NCBI GenBank assembly: GCA_035278025.1
Contig: DATEJK010000165.1
Location: forward strand, 1-64,000
Length of the DNA stretch: 64,000 nt
Origin: JAICWP01 sp035278025
GTDB taxonomy: Bacteria; Acidobacteriota; Terriglobia; Terriglobales; Acidobacteriaceae
Direction: 5' to 3'
In this document: positions 43,320 through 51,172 of the stretch, one piece after another
How the letters are laid out: the number at the start of each line of letters is the position of its first letter
Numbering within the stretch: position 1 is the first letter of the stretch
Notes under the pieces: generated by a model
The model's input: only the letters and a program-made list of their open reading frames with translations
What the model was told of the DNA's origin: nothing
The model's database searches: none
Made by a program: the position numbers and the translations under genes

Positions 43320-44717
43320 ATGGCACTGAATCCAGTCTTGCCGCAAGCTTCTGCCCCGGCGGGCGAAGGCGCCGGCGAATGGTCGCCGGCGCTTTACAGC
43401 TCTTATGTTAATCCGCAGTGGGTGAAGCTGCTGAACGTGTTGCGCATGAACCAGCAGTACACGCGCTGCAGGGGCGCGGAAGTGTTCACTGCCGATGGCC
43501 GGCGCATCATTGACTTTGTTTCCGGCTACTGCGTCCACAACACCGGACACAACCATCCTTACATCGTCGCCGCGTTGCGGGAGGAACTGGAGCGCAGCGG
43601 CCCGGGCATGTTGCAGAGCCACGTACCCGATCTGGCTGGCCAACTGGCGGAGGAATTGTGCACGCGCGCCGGGGACCGGCTACACAAGGTTTTTTTCTGC
43701 AGTTCGGGCAGCGAAGGCGTGGAAACGGCCATCAAGTTTTCCCGCGCCCACACCGGCCGCGCCGGCCTGCTCTATGCCACAGGCGCGTTCCATGGCCTTA
43801 CTTGCGGCGCCCTGTCGCTGATGGGAAATCCGTTCTGGCGCGAGGGCTTCGGCCCCTTGCTGCCGGGCGCGGAAGAGATTCCTTTCGGTGACCTGCCGGC
43901 GTTGCAGGAGAAGCTGGCCAGCCGCCGTTTCGCTGCGCTCATCCTCGAGCCGATCCAGGCGGAAGCCGGCATCCGCATTCCCTTTCCCGAGTACCTGGCC
44001 ATGGCACAGGCGCTCTGCCGCAAACACGGCAGCGTGTTTGTTCTTGATGAAGTACAAACCGGGCTGGGGCGAACCGGGAAATTCCTGGCGGGTCACCACT
44101 ACGGCGTACAGCCCGACATGGTGGTTCTGGCCAAGGCGCTCAGCGGCGGACTTGTGCCCAGCGCCGCGGTGCTCATGACCGATGCCATCTACGCTTCAGT
44201 CTACGGTTCCCTGCAGCGTGCCATCGTGCATACCTCCACCTTTAGCGAGAATGCGCTCGCCATGCGGGCTGGGCTGGCAACTCTGGAAGTGCTCGACCGC
44301 GAGCGCCTCGGGTTGCGCGCCCTGGAACTGGGCGATTATCTGCGCCGGCGGTTGCGCGAGAGTCTGGCGGGTTACGAGATGGTGAAAGAAATACGTGGCC
44401 TAGGACTGCTGTCGGGCATCGAATTCAGAGCCCCGAAGCGGCTGCGCCTGCGCGCCGCCTTTGAGACTTTCCGCCGGATCCATAGCGGGCTGTTCGGGCA
44501 AATGCTGGTGATGCGCCTGTTCCATGACAAGCAGATGCTGACCCAGATTTGCGGGAACAATTTTATGGTGTTGAAGGTGGCCCCGCCGCTGATGATCAGC
44601 GAAACACAGGTGGATGAATTCGTGACCGCGGTTCGCGACGTAATGGAGACCGTGCACGGGTCCAATGCCTTCTGGTCGGATGCGTTAGGCCTGGCCCGGC
44701 GAGCGATGGGAGTCTGA
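43320..44717 (+). CDS. Class III PLP-dependent aminotransferase
   Basis: 465 residues. Fold type I aminotransferase of the ornithine/acetylornithine/4-aminobutyrate group: VFTADGRRIIDFVSGYCVHN, GHNHPYIVAAL, VFFCSSGSEGVETAIKFSRA, AFHGLTCGALSLMGNP, EPIQAEAGIRIP, FVLDEVQTGLGRTGK with the PLP Asp, and VVLAKALSGGLVPSAAVL with the Schiff-base Lys. The exact amino donor is not predictable; the family also contains polyketide and diaminobutyrate enzymes. Its stop overlaps the start of the next gene by one base (TGATG), so it is coupled to a lipoprotein gene, an odd partner. Confidence 0.87.
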   Translation: MALNPVLPQASAPAGEGAGEWSPALYSSYVNPQWVKLLNVLRMNQQYTRCRGAEVFTADGRRIIDFVSGYCVHNTGHNHPYIVAALREELERSGPGMLQSHVPDLAGQLAEELCTRAGDRLHKVFFCSSGSEGVETAIKFSRAHTGRAGLLYATGAFHGLTCGALSLMGNPFWREGFGPLLPGAEEIPFGDLPALQEKLASRRFAALILEPIQAEAGIRIPFPEYLAMAQALCRKHGSVFVLDEVQTGLGRTGKFLAGHHYGVQPDMVVLAKALSGGLVPSAAVLMTDAIYASVYGSLQRAIVHTSTFSENALAMRAGLATLEVLDRERLGLRALELGDYLRRRLRESLAGYEMVKEIRGLGLLSGIEFRAPKRLRLRAAFETFRRIHSGLFGQMLVMRLFHDKQMLTQICGNNFMVLKVAPPLMISETQVDEFVTAVRDVMETVHGSNAFWSDALGLARRAMGV

Positions 44718-45574
44718 TGTCCACGCAAAGAACCATTCCGAACGCGCTCATGTTGCTGGCGCTGGTGTGCGCCTTTGCAACCGGCTGCGCCCAGGCCACC
44801 GACCTGGCTTCTTCTTCTCCTCTGGACACCGGCTACCGTGACATGTACAACCTGCAGTTCGGCCAGGCTCACCGAGCATTCGCCGCATGGGAGCACGAGC
44901 ACCCGCAGGACCCTCTGGGCCCGGCATCCGACGCGGCCGCCTATCTTTTTTCCGAATTTAACCGCCTGCACGTGCTGGAGTTCGAGTTTTTCACTAACGA
45001 CAACAAGCTAGCCAGCCAGCCCAGGTTGTCTCCCGACCCAGTGGTGCGGAAGCGCTTCGAAGCCCAGTTAGAGAAAACCCAGCAACTCGCTGACGCGGCG
45101 CTGCAGCGCAACCCGCAGGATGCCAACGCGCTGTTTGCCAAGGCCCTGCGCCTGGGATTACGCGGCGACTACACTGCTCTGATTGAGAAACGTTACCTGG
45201 CCGGCCTGGGCTACATGAAGCAGGGTCGTGTTATCGCCGAGCAACTACTGGCACGGGACCCGGACTACTACGATGCCTACCTCGCCATCGGCGTGGAGAA
45301 TTACCTGCTGAGCCAAAAGCCCGCGCCGGTCCGCTGGCTGCTACGCCTGGGCGGAGCGGAGACCAATAAATCAGACGGCCTTCAAAAACTCCAAGTGGTG
45401 GCCGACAAGGGGCATTACCTGCTTCCCTATGCCCGGCTGTTGCTGGCGGTGGCCGCGCTGCGCGAAAACCATCGCGACCGGGCGCGCGCCTTGCTGCAAG
45501 GCCTGGCGCAAGAGTTTCCCAGCAACCAACTGTACACCCAGGAACTGGCGCAGTTGGAAAAGCCGCCGAATTAA
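44717..45574 (+). CDS. TPR-like lipoprotein
   Basis: 285 residues, ATG 44717 overlapping the aminotransferase stop. Lipobox-type signal: LMLLALVCAFATGCAQ, with Cys24 as the lipidated residue. The mature protein is all-helical with TPR-like pairs: YRDMYNLQFGQAHRAFAAWE, AALQRNPQDANALFAKALRL, ARDPDYYDAYLAIGVENYLL, PYARLLLAVAALRENHRDRA, QGLAQEFPSNQLYTQELAQL. Probably anchored in a membrane facing the periplasm, acting as a scaffold. Function unknown. Confidence 0.75.
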   Translation: MSTQRTIPNALMLLALVCAFATGCAQATDLASSSPLDTGYRDMYNLQFGQAHRAFAAWEHEHPQDPLGPASDAAAYLFSEFNRLHVLEFEFFTNDNKLASQPRLSPDPVVRKRFEAQLEKTQQLADAALQRNPQDANALFAKALRLGLRGDYTALIEKRYLAGLGYMKQGRVIAEQLLARDPDYYDAYLAIGVENYLLSQKPAPVRWLLRLGGAETNKSDGLQKLQVVADKGHYLLPYARLLLAVAALRENHRDRARALLQGLAQEFPSNQLYTQELAQLEKPPN

Positions 45575-45668
45575 TGGGGCCACGGTTGATGAGTTTGGCA
45601 AAATCAAACCCGCCTTGGCGTCTCTCGGCCCAGCGTCCCCGCCAGTTCGCCGGGCTACGAGAAATAGA

Positions 45669-45697
45669 TTGACTTTGAGTCTTAATGGCTTAAGATA
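45669..45697 (+). promoter_or_regulatory. blaI promoter with BlaI-type operator
   Basis: A -35 TTGACT (45669-45674), 16-base spacer and -10 TAAGAT (45691-45696) enclose the operator AGTCTTAA-TGGC-TTAAGATA (45678-45697). The operator overlaps the -10, the classic place for BlaI/MecI repression. The same layout recurs at 47677-47706. Confidence 0.7.
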
Positions 45698-45754
45698 TGA
45701 AACCAATCCATTCCTCCCGGAAACGGCAAGGCATCTCACCATGGTTGATAACTC

Positions 45755-46159
45755 ATGACGTCCAGGCACAAGACAGTTTTGCCCACGCGGGCCGAGCTTC
45801 GCATCCTGCAGGTCCTTTGGCAATTGGGTCCAGCCACGGTGGAGGAGGTGGTGAACCACTCCGACGCCTCTCCCAAACCCAATTACAAGACGGTCCAGAC
45901 TTTGTTGCGCATCATGGAGCAAAAAGGGCTGGCGAGGCATGTCAACCGCGGACGGGTTTTTGTATTCGAGCCGCGGGTGACCCGGGAAGAGGTGGGCCAG
46001 CTGTCGGTGCGCACGCTGATGGACCAGAATTTCGGGGGCTCGCCCGCCGAGTTGCTGGTGAACCTGCTGGAGGCCGGTCCGGTAGAGGAAACCGAACTGG
46101 ACGAACTAGAGGCCCTTATCAGGAACTACCGCCAGCAGAAGCGGGAATCTTCCAGCTAA
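45755..46159 (+). CDS. blaI: BlaI/MecI/CopY family repressor
   Basis: 134 residues. Winged HTH: PTRAELRILQVLWQLGPATV, PNYKTVQTLLRIMEQKGLA, RGRVFVFEPRVTREEV, then a dimerisation tail GGSPAELLVNLLEAGPVEET and ELEALIRNYRQQKR. In Staphylococcus BlaI the repressor is inactivated by cleavage in this tail (LVLNF); the matching place here reads LLVNLL (Asn103-Leu104). ATG 45755 has no clear ribosome binding site, but a five-codon frame (MVDNS, from ATG 45741) overlaps it by ATGA and could deliver ribosomes. Its own promoter holds the operator. Next gene is the cognate protease after 33 bp. Confidence 0.92.
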   Translation: MTSRHKTVLPTRAELRILQVLWQLGPATVEEVVNHSDASPKPNYKTVQTLLRIMEQKGLARHVNRGRVFVFEPRVTREEVGQLSVRTLMDQNFGGSPAELLVNLLEAGPVEETELDELEALIRNYRQQKRESSS

Positions 46160-46192
46160 AGGCGGCGGGGGCGGCCGCCGCCGGAGCTCGCT

Positions 46193-47611
46193 ATGTCTGA
46201 CTCATTCCCTTATTTCGCCGGTATTTTGGCCAGCTATTTCTTGCGCGTGGCTGCCGCGTACGCCGTATGCTGGCTGCTGAGCCGCTTGTCCCCGAGTCCG
46301 CGCCGGCGTTTTGTGGTGTGGCTGTGTTTCCTTCTGGGCGCCGCCGGATACTGGATCGCGGTGGTGCTTCCTTCGCCGGTGCAGCTCTCGGTCGGCAGAG
46401 CCGTTGGAAGCCTGCCGTTACACCCAGCCGCTGTGGGTCCGCACACGCTGCTTTTTCCGGCAACCTGGGCGCCGGCCCTTGCGCTTGTGGCGCCCATCAT
46501 GGCCGCATCTTACCTGCTGGGAGTACTACTGTTTCTGGCCAACGTGCTGTGGAAGCATTTGGTACTGCGGCGGGCACTGCGACATGCAGTGGAGCCTTCG
46601 CGCGACCTGGCGCTGCTTTTTGGTCAAATGTGCCGCGGCTTTGGCGTGCGCCGTTGCCGGTTGCTGATTTTGCCGCAACTGAGCTCCCCTGCGACCGCCG
46701 GATGGCTCAAACCTCGAATCCTTCTCCCTGAAGTCTGCGAGGAAATTAACGACAGCTCCCAACTGGCTGACGTGCTTTATCACGAACTGATCCACGTCGC
46801 TCGGCGAGACTATTTGTGGGCGGCTGTGAGTGACCTGGTACGCTGCCTCCTTTTCTTCCATCCCACCGTGTGGCGGGCCCGCCAGCACATGCGCGTGCAG
46901 CGGGAGCTGGCCTGCGACGTAGCTGTGGTCAGCGGCCGCCCTGAGCATCGCGCCGATTACGCCCAGTCCCTTACCCGTTTCGCCCGCCTCCGTCTGCTGC
47001 AGCCGGGCAGATCCATGGGCATTGATTTCGCCGCTTCCGCTTCGATTTTAGGCCTGCGGGTGCGGGCGGTGCTGAGCTATCGCCCGCAGCGTTCCTGGTG
47101 GCGAAGCGGCCTGCGCTCCGCCTTCAGCGTGGCCCTGCTCGTCTCCTTCAGCCTGCTGTGGTCCATGTTCGGCATCGCGGCGGAATTTGCCGCCGTACCG
47201 CAGTTTGCGCCCGTTTTGCCGACCGCGAACCTTGCGCCACTATCGCCCCAGTTGACGACATCGCGATCCACTCGCTGGAGCCATCATCCTGCCAGACGGA
47301 GATTGGTGATTCCGCCTTCTGTCATATCGCAATCTCCGCGGTTATTGGTGCTGCCGCCGGCGGCGAGGCAACCCACTCCGCCCGCGATGATTGCCATGTC
47401 AAGTTCGGAATTCGGCCCCCAGTCCAACGATTTTGACCCCGCCGCGACCGCGCCAGCCAGCGATGATGCCGAACCCGGTTTGTCGGAGACAAGGCCGCTG
47501 CCCCATGCGCGCGTTTCGATCGTCAATGTGGTGCAACGTGTGGCAACAGGACTGGCCCAGATCGGGCGGGAAGAAATCGAGCACGACGGGCACAACCATA
47601 GCGGCCGCTAG
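46193..47611 (+). CDS. blaR1: BlaR1-like M56 membrane metalloprotease, no penicillin-binding domain
   Basis: 472 residues. Four or so TM helices (ASYFLRVAAAYAVCWLL, FVVWLCFLLGAAGYWIAVVL, LALVAPIMAASYLLGVLLFL and SAFSVALLVSFSLLWSMFGI) surround the peptidase M56 domain: LYHELIHVARRDYLWA (HExxH zinc site, His/Glu) and QRELACDVAVV (third ligand). After the last helix only about 130 residues follow, Pro/Ser-rich and low in structure, with a His-rich end (EHDGHNHSG). There is no transpeptidase-like sensor domain as in Staphylococcus BlaR1, so the signal sensed is unknown. It should cleave the BlaI-like repressor. Confidence 0.88.
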   Translation: MSDSFPYFAGILASYFLRVAAAYAVCWLLSRLSPSPRRRFVVWLCFLLGAAGYWIAVVLPSPVQLSVGRAVGSLPLHPAAVGPHTLLFPATWAPALALVAPIMAASYLLGVLLFLANVLWKHLVLRRALRHAVEPSRDLALLFGQMCRGFGVRRCRLLILPQLSSPATAGWLKPRILLPEVCEEINDSSQLADVLYHELIHVARRDYLWAAVSDLVRCLLFFHPTVWRARQHMRVQRELACDVAVVSGRPEHRADYAQSLTRFARLRLLQPGRSMGIDFAASASILGLRVRAVLSYRPQRSWWRSGLRSAFSVALLVSFSLLWSMFGIAAEFAAVPQFAPVLPTANLAPLSPQLTTSRSTRWSHHPARRRLVIPPSVISQSPRLLVLPPAARQPTPPAMIAMSSSEFGPQSNDFDPAATAPASDDAEPGLSETRPLPHARVSIVNVVQRVATGLAQIGREEIEHDGHNHSGR

Positions 47612-47652
47612 ACGATTGGTCCTTCGAGAATTCCTCTTTCTCACTCCCGGGC

Positions 47653-47672
47653 AGTCTTAATCTCTTAAGATT
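47653..47672. promoter_or_regulatory. Second BlaI-type operator
   Basis: AGTCTTAA-TCTC-TTAAGATT, one mismatch from a perfect palindrome, 41 bp after the blaR1 stop and 34 bp (start to start) before the third operator. No promoter hexamers fit around it, so it looks like an auxiliary site. Confidence 0.65.
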
Positions 47673-47676
47673 CTGC

Positions 47677-47706
47677 TTGACTTTTAAGTCTTAACTATTT
47701 AAGACT
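47677..47706 (+). promoter_or_regulatory. Promoter with perfect BlaI-type operator (drives 47.8-51 kb)
   Basis: A -35 TTGACT (47677-47682), 17-base spacer and -10 TAAGAC (47700-47705). The operator AGTCTTAA-CTAT-TTAAGACT (47687-47706) is a perfect palindrome overlapping the -10. It is the same design as the blaI promoter. Downstream in the same direction come a small frame and the type III PKS operon. Confidence 0.7.
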
Positions 47707-47738
47707 ACTGTCCAACCCCGAATGGGATAGCGATGCCT

Positions 47739-47786
47739 CGGGGCCTGCAGCCGCAGGGTTCAGGGAGAGACCAACCGCAGGCCCCG
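47739..47786 (+). other. Leader stem-loop downstream of the Bla-controlled promoter
   Basis: CGGGGCCTGC (47739-47748) pairs perfectly with GCAGGCCCCG (47777-47786), a ten-pair GC-rich stem over a 28-base loop, followed by only TTT. It starts about 27 bases after the predicted transcription start and could protect the mRNA or attenuate. Confidence 0.55.
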
Positions 47787-47842
47787 TTTGCGGTCACCCA
47801 AGCACACCATGGGTGCTTACCCGTTCACGCGAGATGGCATTC

Positions 47843-48073
47843 ATGACCACATCGTCAACTTTCCCCTCCGAGGTAGCAGGCATGCAGGCTGCAGAAGAAG
47901 AACTGGTCGAGATAGTCGCGCAGGAAATGGCGGCCGGAATTGATGCGGCAGTCAACGGGTGGATGGCGGATATCGAAGATGTCCTGCACAGCAGCCTGAG
48001 CAACTCCGCCAAGCTCTCCGCCATTCAGTCCATCGTCAATGTCTGCAAGCAAGATGTGTCCATATCGCGATGA
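47843..48073 (+). CDS. Small acidic hypothetical protein
   Basis: 76 residues from ATG 47843 (ATG 47834 and GTG 47813 are alternatives; none has a strong ribosome binding site). Sequence is helical and acidic: MQAAEEELVEIVAQEMAAGI, DAAVNGWMADIEDVLHSS, SNSAKLSAIQSIVNVCK. No known motif or membrane segment. It is the first frame after the Bla-type promoter and 122 bp ahead of the type III PKS gene. Supported by position and codon pattern only. Confidence 0.5.
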   Translation: MTTSSTFPSEVAGMQAAEEELVEIVAQEMAAGIDAAVNGWMADIEDVLHSSLSNSAKLSAIQSIVNVCKQDVSISR

Positions 48074-48195
48074 GCGACTGCGCTGCCCCCATTTCCGAGA
48101 AGTCGAGGGCGGGCCAGCAACTTTATGCCCGAGCATGTGTTAACTAACTTAATAATATCCCACCGCAGTATTTCCGGGCGGTCCGGCAGGAGTTC

Positions 48196-49245
48196 ATGAG
48201 AATAGTTGGCGCAGCCAGCGCTTTTCCCAGTCACGTTTATGACCAGCAAGCCATTACCGCGACCCTGGAGAAATTCTGGGGCCAGCGGGCGGAACATCCC
48301 CGTTTACTGCAGCGCCTGCATTCCCGCACCGGAGTGGAGAGGCGTCACCTGGCGCTTCCCCTGGAGTCATATGCGGAAATTGACACTTGGGGCAAGGCCA
48401 ACTCGCTGTGGATCGAGGAAGCGGAGCGGCTGGGCGCGGCCGCAATCTGCCGCGCCATCACTCCGCTGGGATTGCGTCCGCGGGAGATCGGCGCGCTTTA
48501 CTTCACTTCTGTGACCGGAATTTCCAGCCCGTCAATTGATGCCAAGCTGATCAACCGCATCGGGCTCTCACCCAATCTCAAGCGCATGCCGCTGTTCGGG
48601 TTGGGGTGCGTAGCCGGCGCTGCAGGCATTTCCCGCGCCGCCGATTATGTGCGCGCGTTCCCCAAGGAATTAGCCGTAGTTCTGGCGGTAGAGTTGTGCT
48701 CGCTGACCTGGCAGCGCGATGACCTTTCCACTGCTAACCTGATCGCTACCGGCCTGTTTGGCGATGGCGCGGCAGCGGTCGTCGTCGCCGGCTCCGACGC
48801 GGAGTTTGCCGGGCCCCAGGTGGTCGCCACGCGTTCTGTGTTCTATCCCAACACCGAGGACGTGATGGGCTGGGACATCTCCGAACGGGGCTTCCACATT
48901 GTGCTGTCGCGCGAGGTGCCGGTGATGGTGGAGCGTCATTTGCGCTCCGATGTGGACGCGTTCTTGGGCGAGCACGGGCTTAGCCGCAGCGACATCTCCA
49001 GCTGGATCATTCACACCGGCGGGCCCAACGTTCTGCAAGCCGTGGCGCGAACCTTGGAACTGCCCCATGGCGCCTTGGACGCCTCCTGGGAGTGCCTGCG
49101 GAAGGTGGGGAACTTATCTTCTGCTTCCGTCCTGCTGGTCCTGCAGGATTTCCTCTGCCGGCGCCGAGCTGCGCCCGGCACCTATAGCCTCCTGGCCGCT
49201 ATGGGGCCAGGTTTCTGTTCGGAACTGGTTCTGTTGCGCTGGTAA
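48196..49245 (+). CDS. Type III polyketide synthase (chalcone/stilbene synthase family)
   Basis: 349 residues from ATG 48196 with AGGAG upstream. Thiolase fold with the complete type III PKS triad: Cys138 in FGLGCVAGAAG, His273 in IIHTGGPNVL, Asn306 in KVGNLSSAS. Such enzymes extend an acyl-CoA with malonyl-CoA and cyclise to pyrones, resorcinols or resorcylic acids. The ketosynthase III alternative (FabH) is unlikely: FabH has a different Cys context and usually GANxRI. The stop overlaps the next start (TAATG), so it is coupled to an FAD oxidoreductase. This pairing resembles the alkylresorcinol/quinone operons (SrsA with SrsC in Streptomyces). Product inferred, not shown. Confidence 0.88.
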   Translation: MRIVGAASAFPSHVYDQQAITATLEKFWGQRAEHPRLLQRLHSRTGVERRHLALPLESYAEIDTWGKANSLWIEEAERLGAAAICRAITPLGLRPREIGALYFTSVTGISSPSIDAKLINRIGLSPNLKRMPLFGLGCVAGAAGISRAADYVRAFPKELAVVLAVELCSLTWQRDDLSTANLIATGLFGDGAAAVVVAGSDAEFAGPQVVATRSVFYPNTEDVMGWDISERGFHIVLSREVPVMVERHLRSDVDAFLGEHGLSRSDISSWIIHTGGPNVLQAVARTLELPHGALDASWECLRKVGNLSSASVLLVLQDFLCRRRAAPGTYSLLAAMGPGFCSELVLLRW

Positions 49246-50357
49246 TGATGAATAGAAGTCTGGACGTAGTCGTGATCGGTGGCGGGCCGGCGGGGCTGGC
49301 GGCGGCCATTTCCGCCGCCCGGCGGGGATTATGGGTTGCGGTTGCCGATTCCGCCCAGCCGCCTATTGACAAGGCCTGCGGCGAAGGACTGATGCCCGAT
49401 TCGCTCCAAGCCCTTGCGGAATTGGGCATCTCGCTGGATGGCTGCGACACCGGGTGGTTCCGCGGCATCCGCTTTGTCGGCCGCGAAGGCGCCGTGGAAG
49501 CTGACTTCCCTGGCGGCCCGGGCGTCGGCATTCGCCGCCCATTCCTGCACGGCCGGATGGCAGAACGGGCCGCTGGACTGGGCGTTCGCCTGCTTTGGGG
49601 CGCGTGTGTTTCCAATGTGAAAGATGGCCAGGTCGAGGTGAATGGGGAGGCCCTGCATTGCCGCTGGATCGTGGGCGCCGACGGCCAGAACTCGCAGGTA
49701 CGAACCTGGGCAGGGCTGAGCTCGGGGCGCGATTATGAGCGTCGTATCGGGTTGCGGCAGCATTTTCAAATCCGGCCCTGGTCGGAGTTCGTGGAAATCT
49801 ACTGGGGCGAGAACCGCCAGGCTTACGTCACGCCCGTCGGGTCCCATGAAATCTGTGTAGCCCTGATCTCACGGCATCGCTTCCCCTCCTTTGAGGCTGC
49901 CCTGGCCGATTTCCCCGAACTTTGGGCGCGGCTTAAATCCGTTCCGCGCAGCACACCGGTGAAAGGAGCCATGACCGTCACTCGCCGGCTGAGCTCGGTA
50001 GTGCGCGATAACATTGTGCTCATCGGTGAGGCATCCGGTTCCGCCGACGCTATTACGGGTGAGGGTCTGGCGATTTCTTTTCGTCAGGCCAACGCGCTGG
50101 GACAGGCATTGGCGGCTGACGACTTGTCGCTCTACGCCGCCGCCCACCAGGACATCGCCGGACTGCCGCACCTGCTGGGCCGTTCCATGCTGCTGATGGA
50201 CAAACATTCTTGGCTGCGCAGCCGGGCGCTGCGCGCGTTTGCCCGGCGCCCCAGCCTGTTTGCGCGCCTGCTGGCGGTGCACACGAGTGCCTTGTCAGCA
50301 AAGGATTTTGGAATTAGTGGAATCCTTAACCTGGGATGGCGACTCTTAACCGCATGA
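49245..50357 (+). CDS. FAD-dependent oxidoreductase (geranylgeranyl reductase-like/hydroxylase)
   Basis: 370 residues, ATG 49245 overlapping the PKS stop by one base. N-terminal DVVVIGGGPAGLAAAISAAR (GGGPAG FAD motif), then KACGEGLMPDSL, typical of the geranylgeranyl-reductase/aromatic hydroxylase group, a DG motif in IVGADGQNSQVR, and IGEASGSADAITGEGLAISF (the second FAD motif). Next to a type III PKS the likely job is oxidation or hydroxylation of the phenolic lipid, as proposed for SrsC-like flavoproteins. Ends in an ATGA overlap with the YceI gene. Confidence 0.85.
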   Translation: MMNRSLDVVVIGGGPAGLAAAISAARRGLWVAVADSAQPPIDKACGEGLMPDSLQALAELGISLDGCDTGWFRGIRFVGREGAVEADFPGGPGVGIRRPFLHGRMAERAAGLGVRLLWGACVSNVKDGQVEVNGEALHCRWIVGADGQNSQVRTWAGLSSGRDYERRIGLRQHFQIRPWSEFVEIYWGENRQAYVTPVGSHEICVALISRHRFPSFEAALADFPELWARLKSVPRSTPVKGAMTVTRRLSSVVRDNIVLIGEASGSADAITGEGLAISFRQANALGQALAADDLSLYAAAHQDIAGLPHLLGRSMLLMDKHSWLRSRALRAFARRPSLFARLLAVHTSALSAKDFGISGILNLGWRLLTA

Positions 50358-51004
50358 GTGTTCAAGAAAGTGGCCCTAATCCAGAGATGAGACTGAATCC
50401 GACAAAACGTATAGCCACCCTGTGCGGGTTGTTGCTGGGCGTGATGCTCGCAGCAGCCGCTGCTAACGCGCAGGAAATGGTCTTCCAGCTCGATCCGGCC
50501 CAAAGCCATGTGAGCTTCACCCTGGGCGACATTCTGCATACCGTGCATGGCAGTTTTCAGCTGAAGAGCGGCAGCATCCGATTTAACGCGGCAACCGGAG
50601 AAGCGAGCGGTTCTCTGGTGGTGGACGCCACCTCCGGTAAGAGCGGCAACAAAAATCGCGACCGGCGCATGCACCGGCAAATTCTGGAAGACCAGACATA
50701 CCCGGAAATCATCTTCACTCCCCAACACGTCAGTGGAAGCCTTGCGCCGGAGGGTACGTCGCAGATGGAGCTGCAGGGGTTAATGACCCTGCACGGCCAG
50801 CAACACCCGATGAAAGTCGCCATGCCCGTGCAGGTCAGCCACGGTCAAGCATCCGCGGACGTCCACTTCGTCGTACCGTACGTTCAGTGGGGCCTGAAAA
50901 ACCCCAGCACTTTCATCCTGCGGGTGAGCGATAAGGTGAACATTGATGTGCACGCTGTAGGTCACCTGACGCAAGCATCCCTCGCCGAGACCCACCAACC
51001 CTAG
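50354..51004 (+). CDS. Exported YceI family lipid-binding protein
   Basis: 216 residues from ATG 50354 (ATGA overlap with the preceding stop). A second start, ATG 50387, also gives the signal peptide RIATLCGLLLGVMLAAAAAN then AQEMVF. YceI fold: FQLDPAQSHVSFTLGDILHT, VHGSFQLKSGSIRFN, GSLVVDATSGKSGNKNRDRR, MELQGLMTLHGQQHPM. YceI/TT1927b-type barrels bind isoprenoid or fatty-acyl lipids, including quinones. Placed third in a PKS-FAD operon it could carry the lipid product through the periplasm. Role inferred. Confidence 0.85.
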   Translation: MSVQESGPNPEMRLNPTKRIATLCGLLLGVMLAAAAANAQEMVFQLDPAQSHVSFTLGDILHTVHGSFQLKSGSIRFNAATGEASGSLVVDATSGKSGNKNRDRRMHRQILEDQTYPEIIFTPQHVSGSLAPEGTSQMELQGLMTLHGQQHPMKVAMPVQVSHGQASADVHFVVPYVQWGLKNPSTFILRVSDKVNIDVHAVGHLTQASLAETHQP

Positions 51005-51097
51005 CTGCCGGCAGCTATTCAGAACACGGGATCATAGAACAGCTTCCACCTGCACCGCCTGACACCTCCAACAAGCGGCTTAAATCGAGGCGTTCGC

Positions 51098-51137
51098 AAC
51101 GTAAAGTTTTGTAAAGAACAAGTTACACTTCTTTACA
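51098..51137. promoter_or_regulatory. Palindromic quadruple CpxR-type box (copy 2)
   Basis: GTAAA (51101) and GTAAA (51111), five bases between, then inverted GTTAC (51122) and TTTAC (51132): a symmetric array on a 10-bp phase. It lies 35 bp before the GTG of the CpxR-like gene, suggesting autoregulation. It matches the copy at 43146-43185 at 31 of 40 positions. Confidence 0.75.
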
Positions 51138-51172
51138 GCCGCACACCTCTGACTGCTGTAACAATATTCAAC

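Noticed and set aside
48196..49245. FabH (ketoacyl-ACP synthase III) for the thiolase-fold protein
   Set aside because: Cys-His-Asn contexts (GLGCVAGAAG, IHTGGPNV, GNLSSAS) fit chalcone/stilbene synthase-type enzymes better, and the flavoprotein partner fits type III PKS operons.
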